64,000 nucleotides of DNA, from NCBI RefSeq assembly GCF_000024205.1, contig NC_013216.1:3596001-3660000 (forward strand), written 5' to 3'. Within the stretch, counting starts at the first letter, position 1; every line of letters starts with the position of its first letter. The position numbers and the translations under genes were made by a program. Below, piece by piece: positions 45,848 to 54,853 of the stretch. The notes beneath the pieces are model-generated. The model was not told the DNA's origin, made no database searches, and worked only from the letters and a program-made list of their open reading frames with translations. Origin of the DNA: Desulfofarcimen acetoxidans DSM 771. Its GTDB lineage: Bacteria; Bacillota; Desulfotomaculia; Desulfotomaculales; Desulfofarciminaceae.

Positions 45848-46870
45848 TTACACCTTGCCAAAACCACAAACCGGGTACCTGCATTCAGGACAACCCGAGC
45901 ATAAGCCTCCATGACCAAGAGCTATAATATCCTCTTTCGTCACTTCTTCACCGGCCAGTATGCGCGGCACAACTAAATCAAAAATACTCGCCTTGTTATA
46001 CATAACACAACCCGGCAGGCCCACAACAGGAGTATCATTAATATATGCCAGCATAAACATGGAGCCGGGCAAACAAGGAGTACCGTATATAACAACTTCC
46101 CCACCGGCAGCACGGATACCGGCCGGAGTCTGATCATCAGGATCTACCGACATACCGCCGGTAACGGCAATCATATCAGCCCCTTCATCGATCAAATCAT
46201 GTACCGCCTGAGCTGTCATCTGTACATCATCAGACACGAAGATCTGCCTTAAAACAGTGCTGCCTAACAGAGAAAATTTGGATTTCAATACCGGGCCGAA
46301 CTTGTCTTTGATCCTGCCGCGGTAAACCTCACTGCCGGTTGTCACAACACCTATCTTCCAGGGTTTAAACGGCTTAACCTCCGCTATCGGGTAATTTTCT
46401 CTGCACACGTTAATTATGGAAGCAAGCTTTTCTTCCTCAATAACCAGCGGTATTATTCTGGTACCGGCAACAACGCTGCCGGCATCTATTCTGTGGTTTG
46501 TATGCAAAGTGGCCATGGCCGCTTCATCAATTTCATTAATGCGGAATAAGGCTCCGGCATTAATTTTCAACAAGCCGGAAACAGTTGCCGTAAGGTTAAC
46601 ACGTCCCTCTTTAGGCTGGGATATCTCAATGCCGGGACCGGCAGCCGCCTCTGCAATCCTAAGAGCGGCATCATCTTCATGAACAAAGCCCTCCTGCAAA
46701 TCAAATACATAGATATTTTCTTTCCCGATATTTAAAAGTTTCGGTATATCTTTAAATTCAATTACATGACCTTTCTTAAAAGCAGGGCCCTTTACTTTAC
46801 CGGGAACTATTTGCGTAATATCATGACCCAACACCATGCCCACAGCCTCTTCTACTGCTACAACTTTCAT
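45848..46870 (-). CDS. MoeA/MoaB-like molybdopterin-binding protein
   Basis: 340 residues. The central MoCF domain has VVTTGSEVYRGRIKDKFGP and AVTGGMSVDPDDQTPAGIRA, the molybdopterin-binding signatures. The start VAVEEAVGMVLGHDITQI resembles MoeA domain I. Unusual is a Cys-rich end, CSGCPECRYPVCGFGKV, which could hold a metal or cluster. Placed directly upstream of the enzyme gene, it likely loads metal into its cofactor. GGGAGGGGG precedes the ATG. Confidence 0.85.
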   Translation of the reverse strand: MKVVAVEEAVGMVLGHDITQIVPGKVKGPAFKKGHVIEFKDIPKLLNIGKENIYVFDLQEGFVHEDDAALRIAEAAAGPGIEISQPKEGRVNLTATVSGLLKINAGALFRINEIDEAAMATLHTNHRIDAGSVVAGTRIIPLVIEEEKLASIINVCRENYPIAEVKPFKPWKIGVVTTGSEVYRGRIKDKFGPVLKSKFSLLGSTVLRQIFVSDDVQMTAQAVHDLIDEGADMIAVTGGMSVDPDDQTPAGIRAAGGEVVIYGTPCLPGSMFMLAYINDTPVVGLPGCVMYNKASIFDLVVPRILAGEEVTKEDIIALGHGGLCSGCPECRYPVCGFGKV

Positions 46871-47085
46871 AAGAACACCCCCTCCCGGTTATCAGAAAAC
46901 GGAAAATATAAATTTCACATAATAATTTTTTATAATCTGTAATTCCTTCTCAAGCAGATCATTTGCTAAAATAACACTAACATCTTATATTATCAATTAT
47001 CATGCACATTAAAATGCAAAAAACATACCTCACTTTTTATTATTTTTAAAATAAAGTAAATTTTCTGAGACCATTCTAATTACTA

Positions 47086-47221
47086 TTGACATTTATAACT
47101 AAAATCCACTATATTAGTGCATCCTAATAATTAACATGTATATTTTTTTGTTTTTTCATGTACTTTTCAATATAAAATGATCTTTATTGGAACAATTTAT
47201 TGTTCCAATAAAGATCATTTT
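47086..47221 (+). ncRNA. candidate short transcript ending in a perfect 22-bp hairpin
   Basis: On the plus strand TTGACA (47086-47091), 18 bases and TATATT form a good promoter in a gap with no plus-strand gene. About 55 bases later, 47174-47195 pairs perfectly with 47200-47221 across a TTTA loop (core ATTGGAACAA/TTGTTCCAAT), followed by TGTTATG. This could be a small RNA with its own terminator, or an operator palindrome between two divergent molybdenum genes. Evidence is positional only. Confidence 0.35.
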
Positions 47222-47261
47222 GTTATGCTATAGAACCTCCTAAAATCAATATATCTTTTTA

Positions 47262-47300
47262 CAACAAAAAACATCGCCTTTAAGGCGATGTTTTTTGTTG
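47262..47300. terminator. terminator downstream of the molbindin gene
   Basis: CAACAAAAAACATCGCCTT and its perfect complement flank a single T. The A and T runs on both sides make it work in either direction. It lies 15 bases after the molbindin stop (minus strand). Confidence 0.75.
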
Positions 47301-47315
47301 CTGCTTTTATTATTT

Positions 47316-47519
47316 TTACTTCATTATCATAACAGAAGTTGCTTTAACGAGTGCAAACACATCGTCTCCAACCTTTAATCCCAACCTTTTTACCGAACCG
47401 GTAGTTATTACGGCACACATTTCCTGACCGCCTACATCAAGGACTACCTCTGAACTTACATCATTCGACTTAACATTTTTAACTTTAGCTTTAAGTTGAT
47501 TACGGACACTTAATTCCAT
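47316..47519 (-). CDS. mop: molbindin (single TOBE/Mop domain)
   Basis: 67 residues, one Mop domain: SVRNQLKAKVKNVKSNDVSS, EVVLDVGGQEMCAVITTGSV, LGLKVGDDVFALVKATSVMI. These proteins assemble as hexamers that store molybdate or tungstate. GGAGGA precedes the ATG. Divergent from the modABC region and between transporter and enzyme genes, it fits a buffer between uptake and cofactor synthesis. Confidence 0.9.
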   Translation of the reverse strand: MELSVRNQLKAKVKNVKSNDVSSEVVLDVGGQEMCAVITTGSVKRLGLKVGDDVFALVKATSVMIMK

Positions 47520-47704
47520 GAAACAATCCTCCCATTCATTACATTTTTTTGCTAAATAATACTTTAATATCTGCTATTTGTCAACAAACGGCTAAATAAA
47601 ACGAATAGGGCCATATTGTTAATATTTATATACTTTTAACCGGCATATTATTAATTTAGAGAAAGTTCTGTTACTACCCAAATAAAGATTTGTTTTATAA
47701 CATA

Positions 47705-47733
47705 TTGACAAGCATCATAACATAACTTACTAT
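47705..47733 (+). promoter_or_regulatory. likely promoter of the mod operon
   Basis: TTGACA, 17 bases and TACTAT. Several ATAACATA-like half sites surround it (near 47696, 47717 and 47747), which might bind a molybdate repressor, but no ModE palindrome of the Escherichia type is present. A leader of about 170 bases separates it from the first small gene. Confidence 0.5.
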
Positions 47734-47910
47734 TACTATTATAGCATGTTTTATAATGTTTAGTTTTTCACTATCTGCGTCGGATCTTCTTATTGCAGCT
47801 TATCAACCTTGGCATTATTGCGTTATATCATTTTTTATAGCAATTTGTCATGTCAACAACCAAACTGTAATTTAGTTTTCTTATATATAGTTATCTTCAG
47901 GAGGTGGTAA

Positions 47911-48111
47911 ATGAAAATACCCAACCCAAAAGTGAGGGGGAGAATGCACTTGAACGAATATTGCGCCATTTTATTTAACTTATTTAAGTGGATATTAATT
48001 CTCATTAGTTTTTCACTGATACTTCACCTGTCATTAGAGCGCTTTTTTCCGCCCAAGGGAAAAACCAATGAAACAGAACACACAGAAAATTTCATACAGG
48101 CCTTACTGTGA
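47911..48111 (+). CDS. small membrane peptide heading the mod operon
   Basis: 66 residues with AGGAGGTGG directly before ATG 47911, the best ribosome site in the region. One helix, AILFNLFKWILILISFSLIL, is flanked by basic and polar ends. It precedes modA by 34 bases. It may be a leader peptide or a small transporter subunit; no family recognised. Confidence 0.5.
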   Translation: MKIPNPKVRGRMHLNEYCAILFNLFKWILILISFSLILHLSLERFFPPKGKTNETEHTENFIQALL

Positions 48112-48145
48112 AAAAAATAATCAGCGGAGAGGGGAGAATACTTTA

Positions 48146-48940
48146 ATGAAAAAATTTTTATCTATCACCGCGCTTATATTATTGGTAATAGTTGCTTTAA
48201 GCGGTTGCGGTGGAACCAAAGAAAAACCGGCCCAGCCTCAGGCAGAAGCTGTCAAGCTTAACATTGCTGCTGCAGCCAGCCTTAAAGACGCCGCGGAAGA
48301 AATTAAAACCATCTACTCCAAGCAAAATCAGAATATTAATATTACATACATTTTTAACGCTTCAGGACCTCTTCAACAACAAATTGAACAAGGCGCGCCT
48401 GTAGACATGTTTATTTCCGCCGCTAAAAAACAAATGGATGCTTTAGATGAAAAAGGACTAATCCTCAAAGAAACACGCAAGGATTTGCTGGGTAACGATC
48501 TTGTACTGATTGCCCCAAAAGACACTAAAATTACCGGTTTTGAAGACCTTATAAAACCGGAGACAGACAGAGTCAGCATAGGAACACCGGAATCAGTTCC
48601 AGCCGGCAGTTATGCTAAAGAAGCTTTAACCAAAATGCAAATATGGGATAAAATACAGACCAAGCTTGTGCCGGCTAAAGATGTGCGCCAGGTACTTCAT
48701 TACGTTGAAACCGGCAACGTTGCTGCCGGAATGGTATATAAATCCGATGCGTTAACAAGTCAGGAAGTTAAAATCGTAGCCTACGCTCCGTCAGATTCTC
48801 ATAAGCCAATTGTCTATCCGATGGCTGTTTTAAGCAATTCTAAACAACAAAAAGAAACAGAAAAATTTGCAGATTTTCTAAGCGGAGAAGAAGCGTCTAA
48901 AGTATTTGAGAAATACGGTTTTAAAACTATTAAAAAATAA
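48146..48940 (+). CDS. modA: molybdate-binding lipoprotein ModA
   Basis: 264 residues from ATG 48146 (GAGAGGGGAG upstream). Signal and lipobox: LLVIVALSGCGG. The binding fold carries NIAAAASLKDAAEEI, NASGPLQQQIEQGAPVDMFI, SVPAGSYAKEAL and DVRQVLHYVETGNVAAGMVY, all ModA landmarks; the Ser residues in ASL and ASG contact the oxyanion. It is closely similar to the ModA half of the LysM fusion at 54854-55861. Confidence 0.93.
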   Translation: MKKFLSITALILLVIVALSGCGGTKEKPAQPQAEAVKLNIAAAASLKDAAEEIKTIYSKQNQNINITYIFNASGPLQQQIEQGAPVDMFISAAKKQMDALDEKGLILKETRKDLLGNDLVLIAPKDTKITGFEDLIKPETDRVSIGTPESVPAGSYAKEALTKMQIWDKIQTKLVPAKDVRQVLHYVETGNVAAGMVYKSDALTSQEVKIVAYAPSDSHKPIVYPMAVLSNSKQQKETEKFADFLSGEEASKVFEKYGFKTIKK

Positions 48941-48954
48941 ACGGGGTTTACTAT

Positions 48955-49626
48955 ATGCTATTTCAACTGGCAGACTGGTCTCCGGTATTTCTTTCTCTAC
49001 GCACGGCTGTTCTTGCGGTTATTGCGGTTACCTGCTCCGGCCTGCCACTGGCCAGGGTTTTAGCTCGCAAGGAATTTCCGGGAAAAGACTTATTGGAATC
49101 TGCCATCACTCTGCCTATGGTACTGCCGCCATCAGTAATTGGCTATGGACTGTTAATACTTATTGGCAAAAACGGTTTTATAGGGCAAGCTTTATCCGGC
49201 CTGGGGATAAGCATTATTTTCACCTGGTGGGCAGCGGCACTGGCTTCTACGGTAGTCTCCTTTCCGTTGATGTACCAGAGCGCCAAAGCAGCCTTTAAAA
49301 GTGTAGATTTAGATTTGGAAAAAGCGGCCAGGACACTGGGGGCAAGTGAGGTAAGAGTATTTTTTACCGTAACACTTCCCCTGGCCTGGCCAGGTATTTT
49401 AGCAGGAATAGTATTATCATTCGCCCGCGCCCTGGGTGAATTCGGAGCTACATTAATGGTTGCGGGCAATATTCCCGGACAGACATCCACTATACCATTG
49501 GCTATTTTCTTTGCCGTAGACGCGGGGGACAATGCCACAGCCAAAACCCTGGTTGCAATTGTTACCCTATTTAGCTTCGCAGTAATTTTCTGGGTTAATC
49601 GCTGGTCCAAACGACAGAACTACTAG
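48955..49626 (+). CDS. modB: molybdate ABC permease ModB
   Basis: 223 residues, five to six helices. The inner-membrane coupling motif is ARALGEFGATLMVAG, with the EAA-loop style of ModB, and LPMVLPPSVIGYGLL at the pore. It lies 14 bases after modA in the same direction and is followed by the ATPase gene. Confidence 0.93.
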   Translation: MLFQLADWSPVFLSLRTAVLAVIAVTCSGLPLARVLARKEFPGKDLLESAITLPMVLPPSVIGYGLLILIGKNGFIGQALSGLGISIIFTWWAAALASTVVSFPLMYQSAKAAFKSVDLDLEKAARTLGASEVRVFFTVTLPLAWPGILAGIVLSFARALGEFGATLMVAGNIPGQTSTIPLAIFFAVDAGDNATAKTLVAIVTLFSFAVIFWVNRWSKRQNY

Positions 49627-49691
49627 CAAACAATTTCTTTAATCTTTTAAAATTGAAATTATATTATTGCTGTTGAGGAATCAATATACTA

Positions 49692-50333
49692 GTGGGTGAC
49701 ATTATGTTGGAAGCATCTATTCAAAAAAAATTATGGCATTTCACTCTGGATTTTAATTTAAGAGTCGGAAAAGAAATAATGGTTCTTCAGGGGCCATCCG
49801 GTGCCGGAAAAACTACCATTCTGCACTGTCTGGCCGGCTTGCTTAAACCTACCTCCGGATATATCAAGCTAAACGACCAACTATTCTATTCCTCCAAAGA
49901 AAAAATCTGCCTGCCGCCACAGCTGAGAAATACAGGATACTTATTTCAGGATTACGCTCTTTTCCCCCATATGACTGTCAGACAAAATGTTTTATATGGC
50001 TTAAAGTGCAGAAAAGAGCGGGATATAACCGTAAATCCGGTTGATTACCTGAACTCTTTTGGTGTCGGTCATTTAATTGATCGTTATCCGCGACAGCTTT
50101 CCGGCGGAGAAAAACAGCGAGTAGCACTGGCCAGGGCATTGGCCGTGCAGCCAAAATTGCTTTTGCTGGATGAACCCTTTAGCGCTCTGGATAAGAACAC
50201 CAGGGAATCCCTGCGGTATGAGATGAAAAACCTGCACAGGGAGTGGCAAATACCTTTCATTCTGGTTACACATGATGAGGAAGACGCACGATGCCTAGGA
50301 GACCAAATCATTACACTCAAAAAAGCCGCCTAA
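49692..50333 (+). CDS. modC: molybdate ABC ATPase, short ModC
   Basis: 213 residues: Walker A GPSGAGKTT, Q-loop FQDYALFPHM, signature LSGGEKQRVALARAL, Walker B LLLLDEPFSALD and switch His in VTHDEEDA. It ends right after the ATPase domain and lacks the C-terminal TOBE regulatory domain typical of ModC, so the separate molbindin may substitute. Start is GTG 49692 or ATG 49704. Confidence 0.9.
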   Translation: MGDIMLEASIQKKLWHFTLDFNLRVGKEIMVLQGPSGAGKTTILHCLAGLLKPTSGYIKLNDQLFYSSKEKICLPPQLRNTGYLFQDYALFPHMTVRQNVLYGLKCRKERDITVNPVDYLNSFGVGHLIDRYPRQLSGGEKQRVALARALAVQPKLLLLDEPFSALDKNTRESLRYEMKNLHREWQIPFILVTHDEEDARCLGDQIITLKKAA

Positions 50334-50399
50334 AGCAGCTTTCGAACAGCCGTAAAAACATTGTTTTATAACTATTTTTTAGAGGAGGTATTGCATCAA

Positions 50400-51206
50400 A
50401 TGAAAACCCGCGTTTCGTATATAAAACTAATTATTTTTAGCTTATTGCTCACTTTTTTAATCAGCGGATGTACCGCCGGCACTCCTAAAGATGAAAACAC
50501 ATCAGCCGCTCAGCAGCCCAAACAAAACCTTTTTGCCTATGTTGGAGCCGGCTTAAAAGAGCCCGTATCGGAAATTGCCCAACTCTACGAACAAAAAACC
50601 GGGGTTAAAGTAGAAATCAGTTTTAATAATTCAGGAGTATTATTTAATCAACTGGAGACAAGCAAAAAAGGAGATATTTATATGCCGGGTGGCATGCCTT
50701 ATTTGGAAAAAGCAAAACAAAATGGTTACATTGATGAAATGGTAGGTCCTATTGCTATTCACACGCCCGTCATTATTACACCCAAGGGCAATCCGGCTCA
50801 AATAAACAAAGTACAGGACTTGGCAAAACCCGGCGTGAAGATAATCATGCCCGATAAAGAAGCAACAGCCTTGGGCAAGTCTGCTTATAAGACTTTCAAC
50901 AAGCTGGGAATCACAAAAGATGTTGATAAGAATGTTCTAACCACTGTGGAAACTGCTCCTAAAGTAGCCACCACACTGCTCATGGGTCAGGGCAACGCAG
51001 GCATTACCGAGTACAGCAACTACACCAAGGATAAAGAAAAACTTGATCTTGTTGAAATTGATCCTGCTGTTAACGAAGTTGAAGAAATACCCTGTGCTTC
51101 ATTAACTTTTTCCAATCAAAAAGAACAGGCCAAAGATTTTCTTAAATTCATGAAAGAGGAAGGTTCCGCGATCTTTGCCAAACACGGTTTTAAAGTCAAA
51201 GCTTAA
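50400..51206 (+). CDS. second oxyanion-binding lipoprotein (ModA/WtpA-like)
   Basis: 268 residues from ATG 50400, behind GAGGAGG. Lipobox TFLISGCTAG. FAYVGAGLKEPVSEIAQLYE, FNNSGVLFNQLETSKKGDIY and GNAGITEYSNY follow the type-II binding-protein fold, but the sequence differs clearly from modA and lacks the GAPVDxF motif. Probably specific for another oxyanion such as tungstate, or molybdate at another affinity. First gene of a second complete transporter. Confidence 0.82.
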   Translation: MKTRVSYIKLIIFSLLLTFLISGCTAGTPKDENTSAAQQPKQNLFAYVGAGLKEPVSEIAQLYEQKTGVKVEISFNNSGVLFNQLETSKKGDIYMPGGMPYLEKAKQNGYIDEMVGPIAIHTPVIITPKGNPAQINKVQDLAKPGVKIIMPDKEATALGKSAYKTFNKLGITKDVDKNVLTTVETAPKVATTLLMGQGNAGITEYSNYTKDKEKLDLVEIDPAVNEVEEIPCASLTFSNQKEQAKDFLKFMKEEGSAIFAKHGFKVKA

Positions 51207-51207
51207 A

Positions 51208-52017
51208 ATGAAGTTAAGAAACATATTCAGTCTGCAAAAATATATATTTTACAGCTTATTTTGGTTAATATTTATATTTACCTCTATCTTCATGATCATG
51301 TTGATAGCAGGCCTGTTTATTTTTGGAGAATTGAGTATTTTTCTCGATGTATTAAAAAACCCTGAATTCCAATTCGCAACAATCTTTACTCTATGGACTA
51401 CTGTCTTAGCCACTGTACTATCCGCCCTAACAGCGATTCCCTGTGGATATATTCTGTCCAGATATAATTTTCCTGGTAAAGTAATTATTGACACCATACT
51501 TGATGTACCTCTGGTACTGCCACCCCTGGTCAGCGGGGTGGCGCTGTTAATTTTCTTCGGCCCGCTGTTCGGCGAAACACTGACCGATATAGGTCTGGAC
51601 ATTATTTTTTCAGCTAAAGGGGTTGTAGTAGCGCAATGGTTTATTGCCGCACCCTTTGCTATAAAGACTTTTAAACATGCCTTTGACTCTATTGACACCC
51701 GCCTGGAATACGTTGCCAGGACTCTTGGATATTCACCGGAAAAAGTGTTTCTGAAAGTCACTGTTCCACTGGCAAAGAATGGTTTGCTGGGGGGACTTAC
51801 CATGACCTGGGCCAGGGCGCTGGGGGAGTTTGGAGCCACGGCCATGCTGGCCGGTGTTACCAGGTTAAAAACAGAAACGCTTTCCGTGGCTATATTTTTA
51901 AATATGTCCATAGGCGATACTCATTTTGCTCTGGCTACTGCCATAATAATGCTGCTATTGGCACTGGCATTACTGATAACTTTTAAGATTTTTACAAAAG
52001 TCGAGGTTCATCTATGA
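51208..52017 (+). CDS. ABC permease of the second oxyanion transporter
   Basis: 269 residues from ATG 51208, immediately after the binding-protein stop. Six helices, with PLVLPPLVSGVALLIFFGP and WARALGEFGATAMLAGVTRL as in ModB/WtpB. Its stop overlaps the ATPase start by four bases. N-terminus carries an extra helix relative to the first permease. Confidence 0.88.
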   Translation: MKLRNIFSLQKYIFYSLFWLIFIFTSIFMIMLIAGLFIFGELSIFLDVLKNPEFQFATIFTLWTTVLATVLSALTAIPCGYILSRYNFPGKVIIDTILDVPLVLPPLVSGVALLIFFGPLFGETLTDIGLDIIFSAKGVVVAQWFIAAPFAIKTFKHAFDSIDTRLEYVARTLGYSPEKVFLKVTVPLAKNGLLGGLTMTWARALGEFGATAMLAGVTRLKTETLSVAIFLNMSIGDTHFALATAIIMLLLALALLITFKIFTKVEVHL

Positions 52018-53105
52018 TTGAAACATTGCTTGAGGTTAGCAACCTGACAGTAAAAACAGGCAAATTTTCTCTTAAAAACATTTCTTTTGATCTAAAAGCT
52101 GAGGAATATCTTATTGTCCTTGGACCGACCGGTTCCGGTAAGACAATTCTGTTGGAGACTCTAGCCGGGCTTAGAACCCTGCAGGATGGCAAAATACTGC
52201 TTATGGACCAAAACATCACTCACCTGCCTCCTGAACAAAGAAATTTCGGGTTTGCCTACCAGGACAGTCTGCTATACCCCTTTTTAACAGTAAAGGATAA
52301 TATACTCTTTGGCGCCAAAGCCAGAGGAGTGGCAGGAGAAACTAAAATCCAAAAACGTATGCGGCAGCTGGTAGAAATCATGAACATTTCTCATCTTATC
52401 GAACGGTATCCCCGAAATTTAAGCGGCGGTGAAAAACAAAGAGTATCTCTGGCCAGAGCTATTTTAACACAGCCTTCTCTGCTATTATTAGATGAACCAC
52501 TCTCAGCTTTAGATCCTGCAACACGGCAGCTCATGAAAAACTTACTTCGAGAAATACATAATACAGAGCGTCTGGGCATAATTCATGTAACACACGACTT
52601 TTCGGAAGCCATACAGATGGGGACCAAAATAATTGTTTTAAATAATGGCAGTATCGAACAGTCAGGCGCCCCCCTGGATATATTTTTCCGCCCGGCATCC
52701 TTATCCTTAGCGCAATTCCTCCAGGGGGAAAACCTTATCGGAGGAACTCTTATTTCACAGAATAATCAAACATGGTTTAAACCAAGTAATAATGAACCAA
52801 TGCTTGGACCACTTAATGATTCCTCGGTAAACGGTTTAGAGAAACATAAGCCTGTGGTAATGATGATTCGTTCCGGCAACCTTTTCCTGCATCGACAATA
52901 CGACTCTTCTCAAGAATTTATTAGCTGGTCGGCAGAGATTAATCACTTATCCTTTGACAGAACGCACGTAGATGTCTTTTGCAAAGGAAACGGTTCATGG
53001 CAAACCAGCTTATCCCTTTCTCAGTGGCTGAATCTTGAATTATCCGAGGGTGACCTGGTGAAATTATCTGTTAAACCGGAAAACTGCCATTTTATCTCGT
53101 GCTAA
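52014..53105 (+). CDS. ABC ATPase of the second oxyanion transporter
   Basis: 363 residues: Walker A GPTGSGKT, Q-loop AYQDSLLYPF, signature LSGGEKQRVSLARAI, Walker B LLLLDEPLSALD, switch HVTHDFSEA. Residues 230-363 form a C-terminal regulatory TOBE-like region (TLISQNNQTW, FDRTHVDVFCKGNGSW), as in WtpC/ModC proteins inhibited by bound oxyanion. Such a domain is missing from the first ATPase. Confidence 0.9.
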   Translation: MIETLLEVSNLTVKTGKFSLKNISFDLKAEEYLIVLGPTGSGKTILLETLAGLRTLQDGKILLMDQNITHLPPEQRNFGFAYQDSLLYPFLTVKDNILFGAKARGVAGETKIQKRMRQLVEIMNISHLIERYPRNLSGGEKQRVSLARAILTQPSLLLLDEPLSALDPATRQLMKNLLREIHNTERLGIIHVTHDFSEAIQMGTKIIVLNNGSIEQSGAPLDIFFRPASLSLAQFLQGENLIGGTLISQNNQTWFKPSNNEPMLGPLNDSSVNGLEKHKPVVMMIRSGNLFLHRQYDSSQEFISWSAEINHLSFDRTHVDVFCKGNGSWQTSLSLSQWLNLELSEGDLVKLSVKPENCHFISC

Positions 53106-53216
53106 ACTTAAGTCAATTACTTGCTCTCTACATATAAAATTTTATTGACTTACCTACCGTTGAAACTTTAAATTATAATTAGATACTTACACTTAAAACC
53201 GGGGGGTTGTGCTGTT

Positions 53217-53972
53217 GTGCAAACTTACAATAGTTCGTTTTTTAAACAACTCAGCAAAGCTTTTAATGATTTGGTAGATCCTTATAATAAAAAAGAAGTC
53301 ACTATTAACGTCAAGGCATTTCCGCTTAAACCGGAAGATGCCATCGGATCAACCCAGAGAAAGGATTTTGTGCTTTTGAAGGGTAAGGAACGGTTAATCC
53401 AGGCAGAAGTTATGGGCTGCAAAGGGCAAGCTTTTACCTCCGCCATAGGAGATTATAACGGTACACTGGAAGATGTATTGAAACTGCCATTAATTGATGA
53501 TTTCCAAAGGGCAATATATATCGCCACTCTTAATGCTATCGCCTGTTTAAACCAAAAAGTAAGCAATACTATTCACTGTCGCAATGAGGGGCCGGAAAAA
53601 TGCTGCCGTCAAGCAGCAGATTATTTTAGAAAAGCTTACGGAAATCCCCGCATCTTAATGCTGGGTTATCAACCTGCAATTGCGGAAGCGCTGAACAAAG
53701 AATTTCATGTAAATCTCCTAGATCTTGATCCCGCCAATATCGGACGAACAATTAACGGTGTCCGTATAAGAGATGGTGTAAATGAAGCCGAGCAATGTCT
53801 AAATGACAGTGATGTAATCTTTTCCACCGGCAGCATTATCTGCAACAATTCCATAGACGATTATTACAACGCAAATAAGCCCCTTATTCTTTACGGGACA
53901 ACAGGATCAGGAGCTGCGGCCTTATTAGGTATACCTAGATTTTGTCCCGAATCTTTGGATGGAAATATGTAG
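53217..53972 (+). CDS. DUF4213/DUF364 putative metal-chelation protein
   Basis: 251 residues from GTG 53217 behind GGGGGG. The N-terminal part (INVKAFPLKPEDAIGSTQRK) resembles DUF4213; the C-terminal Rossmann-like part has ILMLGYQPAIAEALNKEFHV, DVIFSTGSIICNNSIDDY and LYGTTGSGAAALLG, as in DUF364 proteins. Cys residues lie in HCRNEGPEKCCRQA. Members are common next to molybdate/tungstate or metal transporters in anaerobes, as here. Function not known. Confidence 0.78.
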   Translation: MQTYNSSFFKQLSKAFNDLVDPYNKKEVTINVKAFPLKPEDAIGSTQRKDFVLLKGKERLIQAEVMGCKGQAFTSAIGDYNGTLEDVLKLPLIDDFQRAIYIATLNAIACLNQKVSNTIHCRNEGPEKCCRQAADYFRKAYGNPRILMLGYQPAIAEALNKEFHVNLLDLDPANIGRTINGVRIRDGVNEAEQCLNDSDVIFSTGSIICNNSIDDYYNANKPLILYGTTGSGAAALLGIPRFCPESLDGNM

Positions 53973-54043
53973 TGAACTTGTACTTCATTAAACATGACCT
54001 ATCCGCAAATCTATCATAAGAATAATTTCCCGGAACATAAAAC

Positions 54044-54086
54044 AACCCGTCACATCTCCTACAGGAGTAAATGTGGCGGGTTATTT
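54044..54086. terminator. terminator after the second transporter block
   Basis: AACCCGTCACAT pairs with ATGTGGCGGGTT (one mismatch), with an inner CTCCT/AGGAG stem, followed by ATTTTAT. It separates plus-strand genes from the minus-strand gene that ends at 54096. Confidence 0.75.
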
Positions 54087-54095
54087 TATACATCT

Positions 54096-54491
54096 CTAAA
54101 TTAAATAGCTTAAGGCCTTCTTTTTCATTCCGATCAGCCTGGCATTTGTCAGCATATCACTAACAGCAACGGTTAGGTTGTTGAACTGTTCCCAATAAGC
54201 AATTAATGCCACTTTTCTTAACTCCCTCGACGTTAAACCGAGCTTACTCTTTGGTATCTCCAGAATATCGAAAGCTGTTTCTGTATTTTCAATTGAAATT
54301 TCAGAATAGCTTTTGTTAATTCTGTAGTAAACACAAAACATACTTTGCTCTAAAGTAGTCATAGGCGGCTCTATCTCCGATAACTTCCATATAAACATAG
54401 ATAGCGCCTCTTTTTCCGAGTATTTTTCTGATAATAGCATGTCGGTCACTTTATCGATCATAACTTGCCGATGATTATATTCAAATGTCAT
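54096..54491 (-). CDS. unknown helical protein, 131 residues
   Basis: Soluble and helical: MIDKVTDMLLSEKYSEKEAL, PPMTTLEQSMFCVYYRINKS, GLTSRELRKVALIAYWEQFN. No signal or motif. It is transcribed against the flanking molybdenum genes. Not recognised. The following gap 54492-54853 contains only AT-rich sequence and the promoter region of the LysM gene. Confidence 0.5.
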   Translation of the reverse strand: MTFEYNHRQVMIDKVTDMLLSEKYSEKEALSMFIWKLSEIEPPMTTLEQSMFCVYYRINKSYSEISIENTETAFDILEIPKSKLGLTSRELRKVALIAYWEQFNNLTVAVSDMLTNARLIGMKKKALSYLI

Positions 54492-54853
54492 CCATCACAC
54501 ACTCACTCCTTTATATTCCCACACCTTCTCATACCTGTCGTAATCTAAGCTTAACCCTATAACAGCAATCAGTTGATTATAAGAAATAAGGTTTAGCCGA
54601 AACCCAATAGGCGATACCGGACAAGCACAAAGCTATATCACTTAGCATAAATATATTACTAAAAATATTTTACATGATAAAAGTAAATAAAACATTACTT
54701 AACGTTACTGCTAAGTAAATAATAAAACAAGCTATTTAACTTGTCAAGATATCCGAATGGAATAAAAATGCATCAAAAATTGTTGGAAGCAAGTGAACAA
54801 TGAAACCATTAGATTTCTTCGTTTATAAAATATTAAAAAAGAGGGGAACAAAA

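Noticed and set aside
53217..53972. Third transporter component
   Set aside because: No membrane helices or ABC motifs; DUF364-type Rossmann pattern fits better.
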